Shown: one piece after another, positions 1-6,278 of the stretch
Position numbering within the stretch: the first letter of the stretch is position 1
Layout: each line of letters opens with the position of its first letter
Translations under genes and position numbers: made by a program
NCBI GenBank assembly: GCA_003242525.1
Contig: QGUU01000151.1
Span: 1-6,278 of the forward strand
Length of the DNA: 6,278 nucleotides
From: Pseudomonadota bacterium
GTDB taxonomy: Bacteria > Pseudomonadota > Alphaproteobacteria > Rhizobiales > Rhizobiaceae
Reading direction: 5' to 3'
The notes under the pieces: generated by a model
Seen by the model: the letters and a program-made list of their open reading frames with translations, nothing else
What the model was told of the DNA's origin: nothing
Databases searched by the model: none

Positions 1-2
1 CT

Positions 3-1421
3 GAAGACGTTTCCGAATGGAAGCTCCCAATGGTGCTGGAAAGCAATGAGTCCGGCCTCACGGTTGGGCTTCAGCCGGCGCGCCTGCCGTCCGGGGAACT
101 GGCCGACGAACGGGTTCAGGCTACAGTCTCCAAGGAGGATATGAGCTGGGCACTCCGTTACAAGAAGGACGGCAAGACGCTGAAGGCGAAATCGCCGGCC
201 GAGGTGCTGCAGCCCGGTGACGTCGTATACGTCCAGAAGAAGGACGAAGGCGACGGCTATCTGCTGCGCCAGGTGCCTGAGATCGAAGGGGGCATGGTCG
301 TGATGGACCCGCACACCGGCCGCGTGCTGGCCCTGGTGGGCGGTTTCTCCTACGCAAAGTCCGAGTTCAATCGCGCCACCCAGGCGATGCGCCAGCCAGG
401 GTCTTCCTTCAAGCCGATCGTCTATTCCGCCGCGCTGGACAATGGCTACACACCCGCCTCCGTCATCATGGATGGCCCGATCACCATCCAGACCGGCAAC
501 ACAACCTGGACCCCGAAAAATTACGATGGCCGCACGGCCGGGCCGGCAACGCTGCGCTCCGGCATCGAGCGCTCCCGCAACCTGATGACAGTGCGGCTGG
601 CAAATGACATGGGCATGAAGCTCGTTGCCGAATATGCTGAGCGCTTCGGCGTCTACGACCATCTTGCGCCCTATCTGCCGATGGCGCTGGGGGCCGGCGA
701 AACCACGGTCATGCGCATGGTCACCGCCTATTCGATCATGGCGAATGGCGGCAAGTCCATCAAACCGTCCCTCATCGACCGGATACAGGACCGTTACGGC
801 AAGACCGTCTTCAAGCAGGATGAGCGGACGTGCGAGGGCTGCAATGCGGAGAAGTGGGACAACCAGCCCGAACCGGAACTTATCGACAATTCCGAACAGG
901 TGCTGGACCCGATGACCGCCTACCAGATCACCTCCATGATGGAAGGCGTCGTCCAGCGGGGCACGGCCGTGACGGTTTCCCAGCTCGGCTATCCAATCGC
1001 CGGCAAGACGGGTACGACCAATGACGAGAAGGACGCCTGGTTCATCGGCTACACGCCCAATATCGTTGTCGGGCTCTACATGGGCTATGACACGCCCCGC
1101 CAGCTCGGCAAGGGCGTTACCGGCGGCGGGCTGGCCGCGCCTGTGTTCAAGGACTTCATGCAGCAATATCTCGCCGGCCAGCCAAAGATAGACTTCAAGG
1201 TTCCCGAGGGCATGAAGCTCATCGCCATCAACCGCAAGACCGGCATGCGCGCCGCTCCAGGCGAACCGGGTACCATAATAGAGGCTTTCAAGCCGGGAAC
1301 TGGCCCCGCGGATACCTATTGGGTGATCGGCATGGGCCTGGACGGCTCCAACGGACCGGGGGCGGCACTCTCTCCCGGTGCCGCGGAAGCCATCCAGAGC
1401 GGCGGCGGCGGCCTTTACTGA
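3..1421 (+). CDS. mrcA: Penicillin-binding protein 1A (class A PBP), 3' part; transpeptidase domain complete
   Basis: The 5' end lies outside the window; the frame is already open at base 3. Class A PBPs polymerise glycan strands (GT51 domain, missing here) and cross-link peptides in the periplasm. Numbering from the Met codon at base 30, about residues 1-80 look like the OB-like domain found between the two catalytic domains of PBP1a. The transpeptidase domain follows, with all three active-site motifs: SSFK at 125-128 (nucleophile Ser125, codon 402-404) in QPGSSFKP, SRN at 182-184, and KTGTT at 326-330. A CEGC pair sits at 268-271 between SRN and KTGTT. The C-terminus is a Gly/Ala/Pro-rich tail ending SGGGGLY, which I take as non-catalytic. 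Nothing in the visible part suggests a pseudogene. The Met at base 30 is internal and not the true start. PBP1a is preferred over PBP1b or PBP1c because of the OB-like region and the overall motif context. The family call is firm; the symbol is less so. Confidence 0.93.
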   Translation, partial: EDVSEWKLPMVLESNESGLTVGLQPARLPSGELADERVQATVSKEDMSWALRYKKDGKTLKAKSPAEVLQPGDVVYVQKKDEGDGYLLRQVPEIEGGMVVMDPHTGRVLALVGGFSYAKSEFNRATQAMRQPGSSFKPIVYSAALDNGYTPASVIMDGPITIQTGNTTWTPKNYDGRTAGPATLRSGIERSRNLMTVRLANDMGMKLVAEYAERFGVYDHLAPYLPMALGAGETTVMRMVTAYSIMANGGKSIKPSLIDRIQDRYGKTVFKQDERTCEGCNAEKWDNQPEPELIDNSEQVLDPMTAYQITSMMEGVVQRGTAVTVSQLGYPIAGKTGTTNDEKDAWFIGYTPNIVVGLYMGYDTPRQLGKGVTGGGLAAPVFKDFMQQYLAGQPKIDFKVPEGMKLIAINRKTGMRAAPGEPGTIIEAFKPGTGPADTYWVIGMGLDGSNGPGAALSPGAAEAIQSGGGGLY

Positions 1422-2850
<1,429 letters not shown>

Positions 2851-3007
2851 GCCTGCCGCCCCCCAGCCGCCCACGCGCGACCAATAGTCGGCCAGCGCCG
2901 CCCGCCAAGCCTGGCCGAATTGAGTCGCGTGAAGCCGATTGCGGCCGGCCCGTAACCGTCCATTAAGCACAATCGGGCGACAAGAAGCCATTACGGATAT
3001 GGCTTTC
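2851..3007 (+). promoter_or_regulatory. eno-ftsB intergenic region with possible weak promoter
   Basis: The gap is long enough to separate transcription units. A weak promoter-like pair is TTGCGG (2939-2944) and CATTAA (2961-2966) with a 16-base spacer, about 35-40 bases before the ftsB start; the -10 matches the consensus at only about half its positions. A stem-loop at 2888-2918 is listed separately. No additional gene is seen. The reading frame of the FtsB-like protein stays open back to a TTG at 2939, but the extra residues do not resemble the family. Confidence 0.25.
2888..2918 (+). terminator. Stem-loop downstream of eno (possible terminator)
   Basis: TCGGCCAG (2888-2895) and CTGGCCGA (2911-2918) form a perfect 8-bp GC-rich inverted repeat with a 15-base loop, starting 38 bases after the eno stop. 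No run of T follows, so it is not a classical Rho-independent terminator. It could instead protect the eno 3' end, attenuate read-through into ftsB, or have no function. Confidence 0.35.
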
Positions 3008-3328
3008 ATGTGGACCCGTCAGCACAAGCAGCGAAATACCGGCAAGCTGATCGTACCGGCGCTCAGCGTGGTCGTGCTCAGCTATTTCGGTTTCCATGCC
3101 TACCATGGCGAGTACGGCATCTATTCGAAATACCGGATGCAGGCTCGCGCGGCGGAGTTGCAGGCCGAGCTGGATGCCATCCAGGCGCGGCGCATCCATC
3201 TTGAACAGCGCGTGCGCCTTTTTAACGACGGGTCGCTGGAAAAGGGCATTGTGGACGAGGTGGGCCGGGGTTCCCTTAAAGTCGCGCATCCCGATGAGGT
3301 CATTGTCATGGTGCCTCGCGCAAATTAA
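3008..3328 (+). CDS. ftsB: Septum formation initiator family protein (FtsB/DivIC-like)
   Basis: This is a 106-residue bitopic membrane protein. It has a short basic cytoplasmic N-terminus (MWTRQHKQRNTGK), one hydrophobic segment at about 13-30, a predicted coiled coil at about 41-73 with Leu/Ala/Glu/Arg heptads, and a short periplasmic C-terminal part ending in HPDEVIVMVPRAN. This is the architecture of FtsB/DivIC proteins, which join FtsL and FtsQ in the divisome to activate septal wall synthesis. The size fits. Its place just after eno is a conserved proteobacterial arrangement, and between eno and pdhA is the arrangement known in rhizobia. The start is uncertain: ATG 3008 matches the usual family N-terminus; ATG 2999 would add MAF; TTG 2939 would add 23 residues unlike the family. 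None has a good Shine-Dalgarno sequence; a weak CGGAT (2994-2998) lies 9 bases before 3008. Family call firm; functional equivalence to FtsB is inferred. Confidence 0.87.
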   Translation: MWTRQHKQRNTGKLIVPALSVVVLSYFGFHAYHGEYGIYSKYRMQARAAELQAELDAIQARRIHLEQRVRLFNDGSLEKGIVDEVGRGSLKVAHPDEVIVMVPRAN

Positions 3329-3345
3329 CCGATTTCCAGTTAATT
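3323..3345 (+). repeat. Inverted repeat AATTAAC-N9-GTTAATT at the ftsB stop
   Basis: The arms 3323-3329 and 3339-3345 are perfect 7-bp complements around a 9-base centre. The left arm contains the ftsB TAA stop. The AT-rich arms, with centres 16 bases apart, could be a dimeric regulator site for the pdh operon or a weak hairpin. No T-run follows. The dyad is seen directly; its function is unknown. Confidence 0.45.
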
Positions 3346-3378
3346 CAATCATTCCCCAATAATTTGAACCGGTTAGGC

Positions 3379-3407
3379 GCATGTCAGCCATGCATTTTCC
3401 GCATGGC
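3379..3407 (+). repeat. Overlapping, mutually exclusive hairpins upstream of pdhA
   Basis: GCCATGC (3387-3393) and GCATGGC (3401-3407) form a perfect 7-bp stem with a 7-base loop, ATTTTCC. The left arm can also pair upstream: GCATG (3379-3383) with CATGC (3389-3393), loop TCAGC. The two structures share bases and cannot coexist. No T-run follows, so neither is a standard terminator. They may be an operator dyad or leader RNA structure, or chance. Confidence 0.4.
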
Positions 3408-3488
3408 GAAAGGGTGTGTGGCGTGTTAGCCTTTCTTCATATCAAGGGGGACCAGATCTCCCTGCAAGTCCGCCAAGAGACGATCAAC

Positions 3489-3494
3489 AGGGAG
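3489..3494 (+). promoter_or_regulatory. Shine-Dalgarno sequence deciding the pdhA start
   Basis: AGGGAG lies 6 bases before ATG 3501. An in-frame TTG sits directly before it at 3498, but ATG at this spacing is the better start. Confidence 0.8.
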
Positions 3495-3500
3495 TGATTG

Positions 3501-4559
3501 ATGGCCACCGCCGCCAGAAAGACGCCTGCGAAACCCAAATCAGAAGGCAAATCCAGGCCGGACAGCAAGATTCCGGTACTCACCGCGCCCAAACCCGCAG
3601 AATTCACGAAGGATGAGGAGCTAACGGCCTATCGTGAAATGCTGCTCATTCGCCGTTTCGAAGAAAAGGCCGGACAGCTTTATGGCATGGGTTTCATCGG
3701 TGGCTTCTGCCACCTTTACATCGGCCAGGAAGCTGTCGTTACCGGCACCAAGATGGTGCTGATCGAAGGCGACCAGATGATAACGGCCTATCGTGACCAC
3801 GGGCACATGCTTGCCATGGGCATGTCGCCGCGCGGGGTCATGGCGGAGCTGACCGGTCGTGTAAGCGGCTATTCCCGCGGCAAGGGCGGCTCCATGCACA
3901 TGTTCTCCAAGGAGAAAAACTTCTACGGCGGCCACGGAATTGTCGGTGCGCAGGTTCCGCTGGGGACCGGGCTTGCCTTTGCCAACAAATATCGCGGCAA
4001 CAACAACGTATCGATCACCTATTTCGGTGACGGGGCTGCCAATCAGGGCCAGGTCTATGAAAGTTTCAACATGGCAGCCCTGTGGAAGCTACCGGTGGTG
4101 TATGTCATCGAGAACAACCGTTATGCCATGGGCACCGCGGTTACCCGCTCCTCCGCCGAGACGAATTTTTCCCAAAGGGGTGCATCCTTCAAGATTCCCG
4201 GAATCCAGGTCGACGGAATGGACGTGCGGGCGGTGAAGTCGGCCAGCGAAATGGCGCTTGAATGGTGCCGTTCAGGAAACGGGCCCATCATTCTGGAAAT
4301 GCTCACCTATCGCTATCGCGGCCACTCCATGTCCGATCCGGCCAAGTACCGGACGAAGGAAGAAGTGCAGAAGATGCGCTCCGAGCACGACCCCATCGAG
4401 CAGATCAAGGCGCGCCTGATCGGCAAGAAATGGGCGAGCGAGGACGATCTGAAGGCGATCGACAAGGAGGTGCGCGAAATCGTGGCTGACGCAGCTGAAT
4501 TCGCCCAGAACGACGCCGAGCCTGATCCGTCCGAGTTGTGGACAGATGTGTTGCTTTGA
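3501..4559 (+). CDS. pdhA: Pyruvate dehydrogenase E1 component, alpha subunit
   Basis: E1-alpha and E1-beta together decarboxylate pyruvate using thiamine diphosphate and reductively acetylate the lipoyl groups of the complex, the entry of carbon into the TCA cycle. The protein has 352 residues, normal for the heterotetrameric E1 type. After a Lys/Pro/Ala-rich N-terminus (about 1-35) comes the E1 dehydrogenase fold, with MLLIRRFEEKAGQLYGMG near 48-64 and GFCHLYIGQEA near 68-78. The ThDP/Mg motif starts with GDGAANQG at 177-184 and ends with ENN at 204-206, the expected spacing. The loop RGHSMSDP at 273-280 carries the conserved His275 and the serines that are regulatory phosphorylation sites in mitochondrial E1-alpha. 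Conservation of these serines alone does not show phosphorylation here. First gene of pdhABC; pdhB begins 15 bases after its stop. A branched-chain keto-acid E1 is less likely given the eno-ftsB-pdhABC context and the sequence style. Confidence 0.97.
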   Translation: MATAARKTPAKPKSEGKSRPDSKIPVLTAPKPAEFTKDEELTAYREMLLIRRFEEKAGQLYGMGFIGGFCHLYIGQEAVVTGTKMVLIEGDQMITAYRDHGHMLAMGMSPRGVMAELTGRVSGYSRGKGGSMHMFSKEKNFYGGHGIVGAQVPLGTGLAFANKYRGNNNVSITYFGDGAANQGQVYESFNMAALWKLPVVYVIENNRYAMGTAVTRSSAETNFSQRGASFKIPGIQVDGMDVRAVKSASEMALEWCRSGNGPIILEMLTYRYRGHSMSDPAKYRTKEEVQKMRSEHDPIEQIKARLIGKKWASEDDLKAIDKEVREIVADAAEFAQNDAEPDPSELWTDVLL

Positions 4560-4574
4560 GGAGAGGGCCTGGAC

Positions 4575-4823
4575 ATGCCGATAGATATTCTCATGCCGGC
4601 CCTTTCTCCGACGATGGAGGAGGGCAATCTCGCGAAATGGATCAAGAAGGAAGGCGACAAGGTTGTCCCCGGCGACGTGATAGCGGAAATCGAGACGGAC
4701 AAGGCCACCATGGAGGTTGAGGCGGTGGACGAGGGCACCCTCGGCAAGATACTCGTCGCCGAAGGCACGCAGGGCGTGAAGGTCAATACCCCGATCGCCG
4801 TCCTGCTTCAGGAAGGCGAAGAC
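4575..4823 (+). repeat. Lipoyl-domain coding repeat, copy 1 (in pdhB)
   Basis: The first 83 codons of pdhB align without gaps to the first 83 of pdhC, with 66 identical residues by my count. Exact DNA identity includes a 20-base run (4608-4627 against 6027-6046). This is a paralogous domain duplication within one operon, not a mobile repeat. Confidence 0.85.
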
Positions 4824-5981
4824 GCGGATTCGATTTCCTCCACGACTACGGATTCTTCTCCTAAGAAAAAGGAGGGTGAAGAGAGTTCACCCAAACAGGA
4901 GTCGTCCGAGCCGTCACCTCAGGACGAGAAAGCGACTGCGGTGCCGGCAGCGCCCAGGAGTGAAGTAGCTGCCGATCCGGACATTCCCGCGGGGACGGAA
5001 ATGGTTTCGATGACCGTGCGCGAAGCGTTGCGCGACGCCATGGCCGAAGAGATGCGCCGCGACCCGAATGTTTTCGTGATGGGCGAAGAGGTGGCCGAGT
5101 ACCAGGGTGCCTACAAGGTAACCCAGGGTCTGTTGCAGGAATTCGGCCCGCAGCGCGTGGTTGACACGCCTATTTCCGAGCATGGTTTCGCCGGCGTCGG
5201 CGTGGGTGCCGCCTTTGCAGGGCTCAGGCCGATCGTCGAGTTCATGACGTTCAACTTTGCCATGCAGGCGATAGACCAGATCGTCAATTCGGCGGCCAAG
5301 ACGCTCTACATGTCCGGCGGCCAGATGGGAGCACCGATCGTATTCCGCGGGCCGAACGGTGCGGCCGCCCGTGTTGCGGCGCAGCACAGCCAGGACTATG
5401 CCGCCTGGTACGGGCATATTCCCGGTCTGAAGGTGGTGATGCCTTACACCGCGGCCGACGCCAAGGGCCTGCTCAAGGCCGCGATCCGGGATCCGAACCC
5501 GGTCATCTTCCTGGAGAACGAAATCCTTTATGGCCATTCCTTCGACGTTCCGAAGCTGGATGATTTCGTCCTTCCTATCGGAAAGGCCCGCATCCACAAG
5601 CAGGGCAAGGACGTAACCATTGTCTCCTGGGGCATAGGCATGACCTATGCTGTCAAGGCGGAGGCCGAGCTTGCCAAGATGGGCATTGACGTCGAGATCA
5701 TAGATCTCAGGACGATCCGCCCCATGGATATCGAAACAGTCATTGCCTCGGTGAAGAAAACCAATCGTCTGGTGACGGTGGAAGAAGGCTTCCCGCAGTC
5801 TTCGGTCGGTGACTTCATTGCCAACCAGGTTTCGCGCCAGGCCTTCGATTGGCTGGATGCGCCGGTCATCACTGTTGCGGGCAAGGACGTGCCGATGCCT
5901 TACGCTGCCAATCTCGAGAAATTGGCGCTGCCGAGCGTCGCCGAGGTGATCGAGGCGGTCAAGGCCGTCACCTACCGCTGA
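4575..5981 (+). CDS. pdhB: Pyruvate dehydrogenase E1 component, beta subunit, with N-terminal lipoyl domain
   Basis: This 468-residue protein is a fusion. Residues 1-83 form a complete biotinyl/lipoyl domain with lipoylation site Lys43 (codon 4701-4703) in [11 protein letters not shown]. Residues about 84-140 are a charged Ser/Glu/Lys/Pro linker. From about 143 ([14 protein letters not shown]) to the end is the E1-beta transketolase-like part: [13 protein letters not shown] at 170-182 with the ThDP-contacting Glu, [24 protein letters not shown] at 257-265, AAQHSQ with His271, then the C-terminal transketolase domain from about 338. E1-beta supplies half of the ThDP site and docks on E2. Lipoyl-bearing E1-beta is known from alphaproteobacteria such as Zymomonas mobilis and Sinorhizobium meliloti, so the fusion is genuine. 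GGAGAGGG at 4560-4567, 7 bases before the ATG, supports the start. Spacing to pdhA is 15 bases and to pdhC 12 bases. Confidence 0.97.
   Translation: MPIDILMPALSPTMEEGNLAKWIKKEGDKVVPGDVIAEIETDKATMEVEAVDEGTLGKILVAEGTQGVKVNTPIAVLLQEGEDADSISSTTTDSSPKKKEGEESSPKQESSEPSPQDEKATAVPAAPRSEVAADPDIPAGTEMVSMTVREALRDAMAEEMRRDPNVFVMGEEVAEYQGAYKVTQGLLQEFGPQRVVDTPISEHGFAGVGVGAAFAGLRPIVEFMTFNFAMQAIDQIVNSAAKTLYMSGGQMGAPIVFRGPNGAAARVAAQHSQDYAAWYGHIPGLKVVMPYTAADAKGLLKAAIRDPNPVIFLENEILYGHSFDVPKLDDFVLPIGKARIHKQGKDVTIVSWGIGMTYAVKAEAELAKMGIDVEIIDLRTIRPMDIETVIASVKKTNRLVTVEEGFPQSSVGDFIANQVSRQAFDWLDAPVITVAGKDVPMPYAANLEKLALPSVAEVIEAVKAVTYR
4824..4994 (+). other. Low-complexity linker inside pdhB
   Basis: Residues about 84-140 of PdhB join the lipoyl domain to the E1-beta core. 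They are rich in Ser, Glu, Lys, Thr and Pro (for example [20 protein letters not shown]), unlike the Ala/Pro-rich swinging-arm linkers typical of E2 proteins. The codons include more A/T-ending ones and a short A-run (near 4864-4870). It is probably a flexible, disordered tether that lets Lys43 reach active sites. Confidence 0.75.
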
Positions 5982-5993
5982 GGGGAGGGAGCC

Positions 5994-6242
5994 ATGCCCA
6001 TCAATATTACGATGCCCGCCCTCTCCCCGACGATGGAGGAGGGCAACCTCGCCAAGTGGCTGGTCAAGGAAGGAGACAAGGTTGCCTCAGGCGACGTGAT
6101 CGCCGAGATCGAGACGGACAAGGCGACCATGGAGGTCGAGGCGGTAGATGAGGGCACCGTTGCCAAGATCGTGGTGCCCGCGGGAACCGAGGGCGTCAAG
6201 GTCAACGCCGTGATCGCCATCCTGGCCGGTGAGGGTGAGGAT
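5994..6242 (+). repeat. Lipoyl-domain coding repeat, copy 2 (in pdhC)
   Basis: Partner of the copy at 4575-4823, offset by 1419 bases. Residues 11-20 and 41-50, the latter covering the lipoyl-lysine loop, are identical between copies; most differences fall in residues 55-80. Confidence 0.85.
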
Positions 6243-6278
6243 GTGGCCGAGGCCGCAAAGGGCGGCGGTACGACCCCG
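5994..6278 (+). CDS. pdhC: Dihydrolipoamide acetyltransferase (PDH E2), N-terminal part
   Basis: Only 95 codons are inside the window; the frame runs open through the right edge. E2 forms the core of the PDH complex and transfers the acetyl group from lipoyl-lysine to CoA. What is visible is one lipoyl domain (residues 1-83) starting [18 protein letters not shown], with lipoylation site Lys43 (codon 6120-6122) in [11 protein letters not shown], then the start of an Ala/Gly-rich linker ([10 protein letters not shown]). The peripheral-subunit-binding and catalytic domains must lie beyond the edge. GGGGAGG (5982-5988) with 5 bases to ATG 5994, 12 bases after the pdhB stop, supports the start and cotranscription. 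Assignment to E2 rather than a free lipoyl protein or an E3-lipoyl fusion rests on position after pdhAB and the linker onset. Confidence 0.92.
   Translation, partial: MPINITMPALSPTMEEGNLAKWLVKEGDKVASGDVIAEIETDKATMEVEAVDEGTVAKIVVPAGTEGVKVNAVIAILAGEGEDVAEAAKGGGTTP

Larger units (their letters stand above)
3329..3500 (+). promoter_or_regulatory. pdhA upstream region, probable pdh operon promoter and control region
   Basis: This 172-base gap precedes a tightly packed operon, so a promoter here is expected (inference). It contains several symmetric elements: the AT-rich inverted repeat at its left end, the palindrome AACCGGTT (3367-3374), and overlapping GCATG/CATGC hairpins (3379-3407). A possible -10 element is TCATAT at 3437-3442, but no convincing -35 sits at the right distance, so the transcription start cannot be placed. 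I do not recognise a known operator. Confidence 0.45.

Noticed and set aside
3325..3343. CtrA-like TTAA...TTAA site downstream of ftsB
   Set aside because: The TTAA blocks are separated by 11 bases, not the 7 of the known CtrA site.
4317..4340. Kinase regulation of PDH suggested by conserved serines in the E1-alpha RGHSMSDP loop
   Set aside because: This loop is conserved across E1-alpha for catalysis; no kinase or phosphatase gene is visible, so regulation cannot be inferred.
4914..5597. A 227-codon minus-strand open frame inside pdhB
   Set aside because: It lies wholly within the E1-beta coding region, shows no family motif and has shadow-like composition.
4560..6278. pdhB as an assembly or annotation fusion of a lipoyl protein with E1-beta
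   Set aside because: The frame is continuous, the linker is plausible, and lipoyl-bearing E1-beta is an established alphaproteobacterial form.

Overview
The window looks like a chromosomal housekeeping segment from a GC-rich alphaproteobacterium. The best fit is order Hyphomicrobiales (Rhizobiales), possibly a Phyllobacteriaceae/Mesorhizobium-like lineage. The evidence is the eno - ftsB-like - pdhA - pdhB - pdhC order, a pyruvate dehydrogenase E1-beta carrying its own N-terminal lipoyl domain, and the general protein style. The taxonomic call is inference from remembered families, not a search.

Layout, all on the + strand: (1) 3-1421, the 3' part of a class A penicillin-binding protein (PBP1a, mrcA), cut by the left edge. 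It keeps part of the OB-like linker domain and the complete transpeptidase domain. (2) 1422-1575, a gap that probably holds the eno promoter. (3) 1576-2850, complete enolase (eno). (4) 2851-3007, a gap with an 8-bp stem-loop. (5) 3008-3328, a small single-pass membrane protein with a coiled coil, of the FtsB/DivIC septum formation initiator family. (6) 3329-3500, a gap rich in dyad symmetries upstream of pdhA. (7) 3501-4559 pdhA, 4575-5981 pdhB, and 5994 to the right edge pdhC. The pdh genes are spaced by only 15 and 12 bases, each with a strong Shine-Dalgarno sequence, so they form one operon.

The genes link lower glycolysis to the TCA cycle: enolase makes phosphoenolpyruvate, and the PDH complex converts pyruvate to acetyl-CoA. 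PBP1a and the FtsB-like protein belong to wall synthesis and cell division. The FtsB-like gene between eno and pdhA is a known conserved neighbourhood, not an insertion.

I found no mobile element, CRISPR array, tRNA, rRNA, phage gene or defence system, and no convincing undescribed system. The points most worth a second look are the mrcA/eno junction (kdsA is the usual upstream neighbour of eno in relatives), the inverted repeats upstream of pdhA, and the near-duplicate lipoyl domains at the starts of pdhB and pdhC.
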